A program made the position numbers and the translations under genes. Under the pieces are notes generated by a model, which was not told the DNA's origin, did no database searches, and was given only the letters and a program-made list of their open reading frames with translations. Shown here one piece after another: positions 1-6,107 of a stretch of 6,242 bases of DNA. The DNA comes from an uncultured Saprospiraceae bacterium. Lineage in GTDB: Bacteria; Bacteroidota; Bacteroidia; Chitinophagales; Saprospiraceae. Where the stretch lies: contig CALEYL010000055.1 in assembly GCA_937926205.1 (NCBI GenBank), positions 1-6,242 of the forward strand. Direction: 5' to 3'. Every line of letters starts with the position of its first letter. Position 1 is the first letter of the stretch.

Positions 1-24
1 TGATTCCCAGGGACAAAAAGCCAT
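1..24 (-). CDS. Possible 5' end of an ORF running off the left edge
   Basis: On the minus strand an ATG at 24-22 opens a frame reading MAFCPWES to the edge of the window. Only eight codons are visible, so no family can be named. The reason for listing it is position: the ATG lies 8 nt after a GTTAAGC heptamer (39-33), and the next gene upstream (81-548) also starts just after the related heptamer GTTGGGC. No ribosome binding site is visible. It could equally be a chance open frame; the sequence to the left would decide. Confidence 0.25.
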
Positions 25-30
25 GGAACA

Positions 31-46
31 GCGCTTAACTTAATGG
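31..46 (-). repeat. 16-bp edge repeat GCGCTTAACTTAATGG, left copy
   Basis: This 16-mer has an exact inverted copy at 6200-6215. Read on the minus strand it contains TTAAGTTAAGCGC, a match to the core TTAAGTTRRGCGY that also occurs at 550-562, and the heptamer GTTAAGC, which fits the integron core-site pattern GTTRRRY. It lies between the end of the 81-548 gene and the ATG at 24. Whether it is a recombination site or a dispersed intergenic repeat cannot be told from this window. Confidence 0.6.
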
Positions 47-58
47 TGTTGATGCCTT

Positions 59-67
59 GTTGGGCGT
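59..67 (+). repeat. Left arm of 9-bp inverted repeat bracketing the small gene (GTTGGGCGT)
   Basis: GTTGGGCGT here is the exact reverse complement of ACGCCCAAC at 550-558. The two arms enclose only the 155-residue gene: this arm is 13 nt beyond its stop codon. On the minus strand the arm reads GCCCAAC, fitting the inverse core-site pattern RYYYAAC seen in integron attC sites. The distance from it to the next core (GTTAAGC, 39-33) is short, 33 nt in all, less than a normal attC site, and no L-box pair is visible. Confidence 0.55.
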
Positions 68-80
68 TCGTGTTCTTCTT

Positions 81-548
81 TTATTCATCTTCTTCATCCA
101 TCATGTCAAGTTTCCAATTCATTTTCTTTTTCTCTTTCCAATCCCAATAAGTAGAAAAGAAATCATCATGAAGCATCTCTGTCACTTCGTTTTCTTCTGA
201 AAAATCGACTAACATTACTTCTTCCCAATTCGCTGAATCAATATCTGGGTCAGCGGTTCCGTCAATTATATTCAGCAGGCTAAAAATTACATCGGCTGAA
301 TTACTTGCTAAAACCTTTCTTAAGGCACTTTTCAAATTTTCATTTCCACTCAACTTTTCGATTTCATTTTTTTCTTCTTCTGTCAATCCTCCATTCGAAG
401 GATAATTTATCAATTGATTAGTTCTTTTATGTTGAATGTGATTTGCTGTCATATTTGCATATTCAGCAATCAAATTATGAAGATTGACAAGCAGTATTTT
501 TCTATTTTCTTCGGATAGTTTCAATTTGCTTTTATTTGTTTTCTTCAT
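81..548 (-). CDS. Small acidic-tailed protein of unknown function (155 aa), cassette-like
   Basis: I do not recognise the family. The frame could extend upstream to a TTG at 557, but the ATG at 548-546 is the more likely start, giving 155 residues. The N-terminus is lysine-rich (MKKTNKSKLK). Residues 12-45 look helical, and 55-95 form a second charged helical stretch. The C-terminal third holds several tryptophans (NWEE near 108, YWDWKEKK near 134) and ends in DEEDE. No signal peptide, membrane segment or cysteine is seen, so it is probably cytoplasmic. The DNA is AT-rich (positions 121-180 have 18 G/C of 60), unlike the neighbouring oxidoreductase gene. The leader after the repeat GTTGGGCGT is one base, with no SD sequence, and the matching inverted repeat lies 13 nt past the stop. 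This tight bracketing is typical of integron cassettes. The unrelated composition suggests a horizontally acquired gene. Confidence 0.75.
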   Translation of the reverse strand: MKKTNKSKLKLSEENRKILLVNLHNLIAEYANMTANHIQHKRTNQLINYPSNGGLTEEEKNEIEKLSGNENLKSALRKVLASNSADVIFSLLNIIDGTADPDIDSANWEEVMLVDFSEENEVTEMLHDDFFSTYWDWKEKKKMNWKLDMMDEEDE

Positions 549-549
549 G

Positions 550-562
550 ACGCCCAACTTAA
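550..562 (-). repeat. Core-like repeat TTAAGTTGGGCGT and right arm of the 9-bp inverted repeat
   Basis: On the minus strand this reads TTAAGTTGGGCGT. Its last nine bases are the partner of the arm at 59-67, and the heptamer GTTGGGC fits the integron core pattern GTTRRRY. It matches the cores at 31-43 and 6203-6215 at 10 of 13 positions; the three differences are all transitions (GG for AA, and T for C at the end). The ATG of the 155-residue gene follows one base later, so it also forms that gene's leader. Confidence 0.5.
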
Positions 563-576
563 GTATCCCCGCAATA

Positions 577-654
577 CCACCAAGTCGCGAATACCCGGCA
601 GTAAACCCGTATGGTGTTTATGTACGGGTATTCGCTTACAGACGAAGTTAGTGG
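577..654. repeat. Large imperfect hairpin with perfect 11-bp stem, next to a T9 run
   Basis: GCGAATACCCG (587-597) and CGGGTATTCGC (625-635) are perfect inverted arms around a 27-nt loop. An outer pair, CCACCAA (577-583) and TTAGTGG (648-654), matches at six of seven positions. Inside the loop TAAAC (602-606) can pair with GTTTA (616-620), and ACCCGTA (605-611) can alternatively pair with TACGGGT (623-629). On the plus strand it is followed by nine T residues (655-663), resembling an intrinsic terminator, but no plus-strand gene precedes it. On the minus strand it sits between the oxidoreductase gene and the 155-residue gene, 14 nt before a core-like repeat, which is the place an attC site would occupy. 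Confidence 0.6.
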
Positions 655-663
655 TTTTTTTTT

Positions 664-812
664 CATATTTGATACCGCCTTCCCGGCCTTTGTTGACAAA
701 CAAAAAGGGCAATTGCGCCCCGGCAGTTCGGGCATTCCTGCCAGCCAGATTTTTGCCACGGTTTCTGTATTGCGAACACGCCCTTGTCTTTCAATCCTCC
801 ATTAACCTGACA
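664..812. other. Non-coding stretch downstream of the oxidoreductase gene
   Basis: With the hairpin region this makes a gap of about 260 bases between two genes. I see only a small hairpin, GGCAG (722-726) with CTGCC (738-742), and no T-run on the minus strand that would make it a convincing terminator. Short open frames cross it on both strands, but they run into the repeat or into the antisense of the neighbouring gene and have no recognisable protein features. Confidence 0.4.
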
Positions 813-1769
813 TCACACCGTAATGACCACCTTCCCCCGGGCGTGTCCTGCTCCAAGGTAACGAATTGCTTCTGCCGTCTCACTCAGTGGGTAGCGTTTG
901 TCAATGACCGGTGTGATTTTACCTGTTTCAATCAGGTTTGTGATAACAGCAAGGTCCTTGTTGGCTTTATGAATCAGAAGCCCCATTTTTTTACCGGAAA
1001 TAAATGAGCCGAGAAGCGCCGTCTGTAATATGGCCGGTATAGTACCTCCAACCATGACAAAAATGCCGTTGGGTAGCAGGGATCGTTTGTAGGTGAAAAT
1101 GGAGCGATTTGCAACCACGTCCATGATGAGGTCATAGCGCAGGCCATTTTTGGTAAAGTCTTCTTTGGTATAATCGATGACATGGTCTGCGCCGATCGAT
1201 CGCAGCAAGTCCTGTTTTTCGGTGCTGTCTACGCCGGTCACTTCGGCGCCGAATGATTTTGCCATCTGTATGGCAAAAGTCCCCACGCCGCCGCCTGCGC
1301 CATTGATCAAAACCTTGTGCCCCGGCTGAAGCGGTCTATGCTCGCATAGCCCCTGCAGGGCAAGAACCGCTGCCTGGGGCGTGGCGGCTGCTTCCTCGAA
1401 TGTCATGCCGGCCGGCTTTTGCATCAATGCCTGTTCAGGAGCACAGACGTATTCCGCAAAACCACCCCAGGTATCTTCTGAAAGGTCTCCGAATACGGCA
1501 TCTCCTGGCTGAAACTGGTGCACCTCCGGGCCGACGGCGTCTACTATTCCCGCAATGTCAGCGCCAATGATGCTGCGTTTGGGTTTGAACAATCCAAACA
1601 ACAGGCGATATAAGTAGGGTTTTCCCCGGACCAGATCCCAATCCCATGAATTGACCGATGCTGCGTGGATTTTTACCCGGACTTCGCCAACGCCGGGGAT
1701 CGGTTTTTCGACTTCTGTGAGTTGAAGCACATCCGGCGATCCGTACCGGGTATATGTCATTGCCTTCAT
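813..1769 (-). CDS. NAD(P)-dependent alcohol dehydrogenase / quinone oxidoreductase-like protein (MDR superfamily, 318 aa)
   Basis: A zinc-independent member of the medium-chain dehydrogenase/reductase superfamily, likely using NADPH to reduce quinones, enones or aldehydes in the cytoplasm; the substrate cannot be told. The N-terminal GroES-like domain covers about residues 1-120 (MKAMTYTRYGSPDVL; VKIHAASVNSWDWDLVRG; GADIAGIVDAVG near 69; PGDAVFG near 88). The Rossmann nucleotide-binding domain begins near 125 with AAATPQAAVLALQGL and the glycine-rich GAGGGVGTF at 157-165, followed by GAEVTGV, and ends with ARGKVVITV. The catalytic and structural zinc cysteines of true alcohol dehydrogenases are absent. 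A start 35 codons further upstream is possible, but ATG at 1769 matches the family N-terminus and follows AAAAAGGAAA by 7 nt. The gene is more GC-rich than its left neighbour (35 G/C of 60 at 1381-1440). It appears monocistronic. Confidence 0.92.
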   Translation of the reverse strand: MKAMTYTRYGSPDVLQLTEVEKPIPGVGEVRVKIHAASVNSWDWDLVRGKPYLYRLLFGLFKPKRSIIGADIAGIVDAVGPEVHQFQPGDAVFGDLSEDTWGGFAEYVCAPEQALMQKPAGMTFEEAAATPQAAVLALQGLCEHRPLQPGHKVLINGAGGGVGTFAIQMAKSFGAEVTGVDSTEKQDLLRSIGADHVIDYTKEDFTKNGLRYDLIMDVVANRSIFTYKRSLLPNGIFVMVGGTIPAILQTALLGSFISGKKMGLLIHKANKDLAVITNLIETGKITPVIDKRYPLSETAEAIRYLGAGHARGKVVITV

Positions 1770-1774
1770 GAGCG

Positions 1775-1784
1775 TTTCCTTTTT
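1775..1784 (-). promoter_or_regulatory. Purine-rich SD-like ribosome binding site of the oxidoreductase gene
   Basis: On the minus strand AAAAAGGAAA ends 5 nt before the ATG at 1769. It is the only clear SD-like sequence among the genes here and supports choosing this start over the in-frame ATG codons at 1874 and 1871. Just upstream TTACTTTG (1794-1787) differs at one position from the Bacteroidota -7 element TAnnTTTG, but no matching upstream TTG element is seen, so the promoter call is weak. Confidence 0.45.
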
Positions 1785-1874
1785 GGCAAAGTAAGGATCA
1801 AGACCGAAACCACGGCGGCTATTTTCTACCGACAGGCTGAATTGTGGCCACAAATCCCGGACAACTTTCATCAA

Positions 1875-2126
1875 CAGGTCTACCCTGATATTAGCGAAGA
1901 TGATAAGACTTCTTTTATTGAATCTGTTCGCGATTTTATTCTAAACAGCAATGATGAAGAATTTTCTGATCAATTTGAAGAAATATTTGACCTTCAAAGT
2001 ATAATCGACTGGCATCTGTTGTTGCTGATATCAACCAACAGCGATGGGATTTTAAAAAAAAATTATTTGTATAAAATTGACAATAATGGTTTCGGGCTTT
2101 GCGTTCGGGAAGGTTTCGGAGAATAA
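1875..2126 (+). pseudogene. Remnant of a CotH-kinase-like gene (plus strand)
   Basis: This is the only plausible plus-strand coding DNA. The frame reads QVYPDISEDDKTSFIESV, then DEEFSDQFEEIFDLQSIIDW and HLLLLISTNSDGILKKNYLY, then KIDN. The pattern of an acidic segment, D-x-x-S-x-I-D-W, a hydrophobic helix, N-x-D-G and YLYK resembles the middle of CotH-family spore-coat/surface protein kinases, which are common as secreted or lipoprotein forms in Bacteroidota. The usual continuation with a W-D-Y-D motif is missing: the frame ends in an unrelated GFGLCVREGFGE. The N-terminal half is also absent, because sequence left of about 1870 belongs to the upstream region of the oxidoreductase gene. The frame is intact across a run of nine A (2054-2062). 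Composition is AT-rich (18 G/C of 60 at 1921-1980). Both ends look cut, as in a recombination scar. The family assignment rests on recalled motifs only. Confidence 0.5.
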
Positions 2127-2215
2127 AACTGTTAACCAGCACTGAACTTGATTTGAAGCACAAAGCTCCAAATTCGCACCTCACCCTGCCAGACGCAAAA
2201 CCCGTGTTATGCATA
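2127..2215. repeat. Intergenic repeat-like segment with hairpin and TATGCATA palindrome
   Basis: GATTTGAAGC (2150-2159) pairs with GCTCCAAATTC (2165-2175) around a 5-nt loop, with one G-T pair and one bulge. At the right end TTATGCATA (2207-2215) contains the perfect palindrome TATGCATA, preceded by GTTATGC (2206-2212). The same nonamer, inverted, borders the other end of the three-gene block at 6109-6118. The hairpin lies past the stop of the serine hydrolase gene but has no T-run on the minus strand, so it is not a convincing terminator. Confidence 0.45.
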
Positions 2216-2245
2216 TTTTTCTTTCTATTATCAACCTGTGATAAC

Positions 2246-3631
2246 TTAGTTTTCTAAGATATCATTTATGTCTAAGATTAGTTTCTCCATTTTCCACTGC
2301 GGATCCCGCATTACACCCATTCGAACTACCATCAGGTCCCATGAGGGAATAACAACAATGTATTGCCCCTGATAGCCTTGAAACATGAACGTATCTTCCG
2401 GAAGGCTAGGAAATAATTGTTTGTCATCAAGTCTGGTTTTTTTATTCAGCCAGATTTGTGCGCCATACCTGCCTTTTGAGTCAGATGCGGGACTGAGCGC
2501 AAAATCTACCCATTCCTCCGATAAGAGTTGATTCCCCAACCACTTCCCCCGGTTTTTATAAAGCATGCCTATTTTCAACCACGATTGTGGCGAAGCATGA
2601 AAATAACTGGACCCCACAAAGGTGCCACTCCCATCGTATTCAAAAATGGCTTCATCAATACCCAATAAATCCAAAAATTGACTTCGTGCAAATTGCTCAA
2701 ACGAAGCCTGATTTCCTCCTGCTTTTCCTTTTACCAACCATGACAGGATATTTGTTGTGCCACTGGAATAACTCCAGTGTGTTCCGGGCTGAAATGCCTG
2801 CTTTTTGGCACTGGCGTAAAGCGCCATATTATCGCTTTTATAAAGCATGGTGGTAGCATCTGAAAAGGGTTGGTAAACTTCAGAGAATGACAAACCATCC
2901 TGCATTTGAAGTAGGTCCTTCCACGTAATCGCTGATGGATTGTTAGCTTCGGCCACAGGTAAGTCTGCCTTTTGTTCCCAATGTTCGCCCGAAAGCGTAA
3001 ACCATCTTCCGGCAAGTGTTCCTGTTAAACTTTTGGAGGCTGACCAGGATAGGAGTGGTGTGTATTTGTTTAATCCTTCCATATACCTTTCTGCCCAAAG
3101 TTGGTTATCGTATACTACTGCCACCGCCCAGGTATTTTTTCTCGGGGCGTTGGTCAATTCATCAAACTCCTGTTCTATTCTGGCTTTTAGCTTTTCTTGT
3201 TTCAACTTGTTTATTCCGCTCAACTCAGCAGTTCTACTCCCAAGAGGCCATTCCAGACTATCTAACCCGCTTTTTCTGGCCACATCCGGGGTGATGATCT
3301 TTTCAAGGATTTTATCTCCTTCTCCCAGCAGGGTGCACCCACAACCTTCTGTGAATTTTGCCCTTGAGGGTAGTATCAATCCGTATAATTTTACTTCCAC
3401 CGTCCTGGAATCTTCCTCTATGGTATAATCTACCAACCTGAATATTGGGTTTTCGGGTTTTATATAATGAGACCACACTGTATCGGGGTTCATTTTGTTG
3501 ACATACACTGAAGAACACAGGTATTTTGCCGGATACCCAGTGGCGATAGGGGCGATTGTAATACTGAACACGATGAAAATCAGCGCCAACAAACTTACTA
3601 TCGCCAATGCAATCTTATTTCTATTTTTCAT
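2246..3631 (-). CDS. Membrane-anchored serine hydrolase, beta-lactamase (class C / PBP4*-like) family, 461 aa
   Basis: Residues 7-30 form one hydrophobic segment after MKNRNK, with no clear cleavage site, so the enzyme is probably anchored with its domain outside the inner membrane. About 130 residues precede the catalytic domain; they contain C39 and a CGC pair at 97-99. The penicillin-binding/beta-lactamase fold begins near 160. The catalytic SxxK motif is SASK at 197-200. The second motif is YSSGTTN, with Y288 as the general base. A GYQGQY segment at 419-424 replaces the usual KTG/HxG strand, as in many family members. Such proteins act as esterases, peptidases or amidases and rarely as true beta-lactamases; the substrate here is unknown. 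The start lies 12 nt after the stop of the alpha/beta hydrolase gene, with no SD sequence, so translation is probably coupled. It is the last gene of the block. Confidence 0.92.
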   Translation of the reverse strand: MKNRNKIALAIVSLLALIFIVFSITIAPIATGYPAKYLCSSVYVNKMNPDTVWSHYIKPENPIFRLVDYTIEEDSRTVEVKLYGLILPSRAKFTEGCGCTLLGEGDKILEKIITPDVARKSGLDSLEWPLGSRTAELSGINKLKQEKLKARIEQEFDELTNAPRKNTWAVAVVYDNQLWAERYMEGLNKYTPLLSWSASKSLTGTLAGRWFTLSGEHWEQKADLPVAEANNPSAITWKDLLQMQDGLSFSEVYQPFSDATTMLYKSDNMALYASAKKQAFQPGTHWSYSSGTTNILSWLVKGKAGGNQASFEQFARSQFLDLLGIDEAIFEYDGSGTFVGSSYFHASPQSWLKIGMLYKNRGKWLGNQLLSEEWVDFALSPASDSKGRYGAQIWLNKKTRLDDKQLFPSLPEDTFMFQGYQGQYIVVIPSWDLMVVRMGVMRDPQWKMEKLILDINDILEN

Positions 3632-3643
3632 GACCGGGAAAAT

Positions 3644-4819
3644 TTAGAAGTTACGGTTGTCTTTTATCATTGCCTTCAAATGGTCAGGAACCGGCTGATT
3701 CTCCATTCCCTTTAAGTGTTTATCGAAAAAATTTCGAACAAGTAGGATGGTGGCCTCATGATGCGCCTCTCTGTGAGGTGCTGTAATAAAGCCGAAAGGA
3801 AACATCAGCGAGAAATCTGAAAAACTCATGTGGTTAGCGCCTTCAATCACATAACTTTCGTACCCGCCCAGTGCAAGCCCACTGAGCCTTTTATTCCATT
3901 CTACAAACAGGAAGTCATGATATTCCTCCTTGTTCATTTTCCATTCTTCGAGATTTTTTTCGGTCATTTCTCTGGCAGGTTTATTGTCTGCCCTCAACTC
4001 CATGAAAGGCTGCTGAAATCCGGTAAGGTGGCCCTGGCCAAAATAGAAGCCATCCAGATTGATACCTGCCCTGAAGCGACTATCCCGGATGAGGGTATTG
4101 GCGGATGTTGCCCCGCCAAATGAATGGCCGAACACCCCGATCGCTGACAAATCCAATGATAGCTGCACGGGTAGGGATTTGTTCATGAACATCTGCTCTA
4201 CCGTTTTCAGAGTAAAAATCTGATCATCACTCCATTCAATGATCTCCCGGTTGCTGAACGGCACATTGTGCGTTACCGAGTCAAAAGGAGTGACACCGCC
4301 ATGTACACCATCACCTGACCATGTGCCGGCAGCAGATCCTGTATGTTCTACGCTTATGACAACATAGCCTTGAGAAACCAGTTGGGGCAGTAAAAAGCTG
4401 TTTTGAAAACGGCTTCCGTTATAGCCATGCGAGAACAACAGCAAGGGAAATCCTTCCTTAGTTAAAGCAGGTTCAGCCAATTCTTTAACGGGAACCTTTG
4501 AACGGCTGATTTTCCTAATCAACATTTTTGGCACTCCATACAAGGCCTTCAGATCTTCTTCCAGCATTTCCGGGTTGGGATGGTAAGGCATGCTTTCTGC
4601 ATGTAGTGCAGCGGCCGGATAATACACTTCCACTTGCAGGGTCCTTCCGTTTCTGGCGGTGTCTTTCAGTTCCAGATGGAACGATCCGACCGCATAGGGT
4701 CCTTTAGGTCTGGGGAAATTTGCCTTGGTAAAAGCGGAGGCTATCAATACTACAACCATCAAGGAAAGGCTGCCGCCAATCAACTTTAATCTTCTTTTGA
4801 AATTACTTTTTGTGCTCAT
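3644..4819 (-). CDS. Alpha/beta hydrolase, platelet-activating-factor acetylhydrolase-like, 391 aa
   Basis: Residues 13-30 form a single membrane segment after the basic MSTKSNFKRR, so the enzyme is likely anchored and faces the periplasm. It then shows the PAF-acetylhydrolase isoform II layout: FPRPKGPYAVGSFHLEL (35-51) and VEVYYPAA (63-70); FSHGYNGSR (129-137) as the probable oxyanion strand and loop; VVISVEHTGSA (153-163); the nucleophile elbow GHSFGG with S233; NLDGFYFG with probable acid D256; and GANHMSFSDF with probable H330. All three catalytic residues are therefore present. Relatives cleave short acyl or oxidised acyl esters; the substrate is not shown here. Length is normal for the family. 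It starts 124 nt after the regulator's stop and is followed 12 nt later by the serine hydrolase, forming an operon. An A/T-rich leader with no SD sequence precedes the ATG. Confidence 0.92.
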   Translation of the reverse strand: MSTKSNFKRRLKLIGGSLSLMVVVLIASAFTKANFPRPKGPYAVGSFHLELKDTARNGRTLQVEVYYPAAALHAESMPYHPNPEMLEEDLKALYGVPKMLIRKISRSKVPVKELAEPALTKEGFPLLLFSHGYNGSRFQNSFLLPQLVSQGYVVISVEHTGSAAGTWSGDGVHGGVTPFDSVTHNVPFSNREIIEWSDDQIFTLKTVEQMFMNKSLPVQLSLDLSAIGVFGHSFGGATSANTLIRDSRFRAGINLDGFYFGQGHLTGFQQPFMELRADNKPAREMTEKNLEEWKMNKEEYHDFLFVEWNKRLSGLALGGYESYVIEGANHMSFSDFSLMFPFGFITAPHREAHHEATILLVRNFFDKHLKGMENQPVPDHLKAMIKDNRNF

Positions 4820-4845
4820 GATTTTTTATTTTTAAAATGATGAGG

Positions 4846-4853
4846 CAAAAGTC
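4846..4853 (-). promoter_or_regulatory. Possible Bacteroidota -7 element for the two hydrolases
   Basis: On the minus strand GACTTTTG differs from the consensus TAnnTTTG at one base and lies 26 nt before the ATG at 4819. No good TTG-type -33 element is seen at the expected distance of about 20 nt. A weak -33 would fit a promoter that needs an activator. Low confidence. Confidence 0.25.
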
Positions 4854-4884
4854 ACTTCAATTCATGGAAGGCACGACCTCCCTA

Positions 4885-4900
4885 AGTGGTTCGTACCACT
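4885..4900. promoter_or_regulatory. 16-bp palindrome AGTGGTTCGTACCACT, candidate operator
   Basis: Perfect 6-bp arms, AGTGGT and ACCACT, flank the 4-nt centre TCGT. It lies in the 124-nt gap between the AraC-type regulator and the hydrolase pair, about 65-80 nt before the hydrolase ATG. If the weak -7 element at 4846-4853 is used, the palindrome falls near -45, a usual place for an activator site. AraC-type proteins more often bind direct repeats, so another factor, or a role as an RNA hairpin, is possible. Confidence 0.4.
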
Positions 4901-4925
4901 CCCTGAAAAAACGGGGCGTTCAGGG
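4901..4925 (-). terminator. Hairpin after the regulator gene, possible weak terminator
   Basis: CCCTGAA (4901-4907) and TTCAGGG (4919-4925) form a perfect 7-bp stem with an 11-nt loop, 18 nt after the regulator's stop codon. On the minus strand the six T residues lie within the loop and stem, not after the stem. An alternative small stem, AACG with CGTT around CCC, would place four T residues directly after it. It may attenuate readthrough from the regulator into the hydrolase genes, but it is not a strong intrinsic terminator. Confidence 0.3.
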
Positions 4926-4943
4926 TTCTTAGGAGACTGATTA

Positions 4944-6074
4944 TCAATTAGATGATTTACGATATTCGGATGGATTTAATCCCGTAAATTTTTTAAAAGC
5001 GGTGTTGAAGGTTGATTTGGAGTTGTAGCCACAATCATAGGCAACCCCTAAAACACTGAGATGGCTGCAGGCAGGATCCCTCAAGGCGGATTTAACGGCT
5101 TCAATGCGATGGAAATTGATCAGATCATAAAAAGAAGTCTTTCGGTGCTTACCAAACAGTTCGGATAGTTTATGTGGCGGAACCCCCAACTGTTCTGAAA
5201 GCGAGGTAAGGCTGAGATCAGGATTCAGAAAGCCCTTTGCTTCAATAAAATCATCGAGTTGTTTATTGATTCGTTCAATTTCTTCGTTCTTTAAACCGCT
5301 TTTTTCATATTTCGGCAACGACTCGGACTTTAGGGTTCCCGTTTGACCTTGTTCCATTTGCCGAATCCAGTCAAAACTGGCATCAAAAATCGTTTCCTGC
5401 CTGAAAGAATAGATGGCAATTACAAGCAGGAAAGCCATAAGCAAAACCAAATTAATTGTGGTAATCAATCCTTGCTGATCGGGCAGTTGAAGCGCCAGTA
5501 AATAAAGAATGAAAGAAAGTATGCTAAGGGATAAAATCGCAAAAAGAATATATCTAATCCAGACTAAATCCTTTCCCTTGAGGTTCGAAAAGTACTGTTT
5601 AATTTTCTCCTGATGCTTATGCAGGGCATAAAAAACCAGTCCGATATACAGGAAAAGGTGAAGAAACTTAAACAATCCGAGAGCCATCGCAAAGGAGGAG
5701 TTGTAAACGGATTGAATTGATTGCGGAGAACTAAAGTTTGCACTTACCTTTTGGTAGAAATAAATTAAGCATGGGAGATATAACAAAATCGGAATGGCGT
5801 GGAAACTTAATCGTTTATAGGAGAGGTTACCACTCAGGCTGGAAATATATCCGTAGATACTGGGGCCCATGAGCAAGATTAAAGGATCCACAAGAAAAGA
5901 GCCTCGTGGTTCACCAAAAAAAGTATTCAGTAGCGGGGACGAAATGTAGGCACTGACACAAAGAATAAATATACCGATTAGCCAGGATGCGTTTCTCTTT
6001 GCTGACGACTTGAGAAATAACAAAAGGCTAAGTGTAAATCCTTGTCCTAGTCCTAAGGCGAATAATGTTTCCAT
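4944..6074 (-). CDS. Membrane-bound AraC-family transcriptional regulator with N-terminal 7TM domain, 376 aa
   Basis: The N-terminal two thirds hold seven hydrophobic segments, at about 5-22, 31-48, 62-80, 91-107, 128-151, 172-194 and 206-223. A charged linker (225-285) leads to a C-terminal AraC/XylS DNA-binding domain at about 286-374. In that domain LSLTSLSEQLGVPPHKLSEL is the first helix-turn-helix. VLGVAYDCGYNSKSTFNTAF, followed by KKFTGLNPSEYR, carries the second one and the family signature. With seven helices, the N-terminus would be outside and the DNA-binding domain in the cytoplasm. This architecture is common in Bacteroidota, where it is thought to sense an envelope or membrane signal; the ligand is unknown. 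The gene directly precedes two membrane-anchored hydrolases, likely its targets. The ATG at 6074 follows an A/T-rich leader without an SD sequence. Full length, no defects seen. Confidence 0.93.
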   Translation of the reverse strand: METLFALGLGQGFTLSLLLFLKSSAKRNASWLIGIFILCVSAYISSPLLNTFFGEPRGSFLVDPLILLMGPSIYGYISSLSGNLSYKRLSFHAIPILLYLPCLIYFYQKVSANFSSPQSIQSVYNSSFAMALGLFKFLHLFLYIGLVFYALHKHQEKIKQYFSNLKGKDLVWIRYILFAILSLSILSFILYLLALQLPDQQGLITTINLVLLMAFLLVIAIYSFRQETIFDASFDWIRQMEQGQTGTLKSESLPKYEKSGLKNEEIERINKQLDDFIEAKGFLNPDLSLTSLSEQLGVPPHKLSELFGKHRKTSFYDLINFHRIEAVKSALRDPACSHLSVLGVAYDCGYNSKSTFNTAFKKFTGLNPSEYRKSSN

Positions 6075-6107
6075 TTAATACTCAGCTATTCAGTAGTTTT
6101 ATTAAAA

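Noticed and set aside
559..759. Minus-strand open frame of 66 codons with a CPFC pair
   Set aside because: It runs through the large hairpin and has no ribosome binding site or recognisable domain. Another frame has a single CPNC pair but soon stops. Treated as chance.
651..1007. Plus-strand open frames overlapping the oxidoreductase 3' end
   Set aside because: They are the antisense of a well-supported gene and the non-coding region next to it, and they encode no plausible domain.
1770..1874. Upstream extension of the oxidoreductase to an ATG at 1874
   Set aside because: The extra 35 residues do not fit the family N-terminus. The ATG at 1769 has a good purine-rich binding site and matches the family start MKAMTYTRYG.
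2150..2175. Hairpin as transcription terminator of the hydrolase operon
   Set aside because: No T-run follows on the minus strand and the stem has a bulge. It is listed only as part of the repeat-like segment.
1936..2214. Minus-strand 92-codon open frame
   Set aside because: It is antisense to the CotH-like fragment and the palindrome region. The protein is of low plausibility and there is no binding site.
2587..3428. Several open frames on both strands inside the serine hydrolase gene
   Set aside because: They are out-of-frame shadows of a gene whose catalytic motifs are all present.
3830..4123. Plus-strand open frame inside the alpha/beta hydrolase gene
   Set aside because: Antisense shadow; the hydrolase frame holds the complete catalytic triad.
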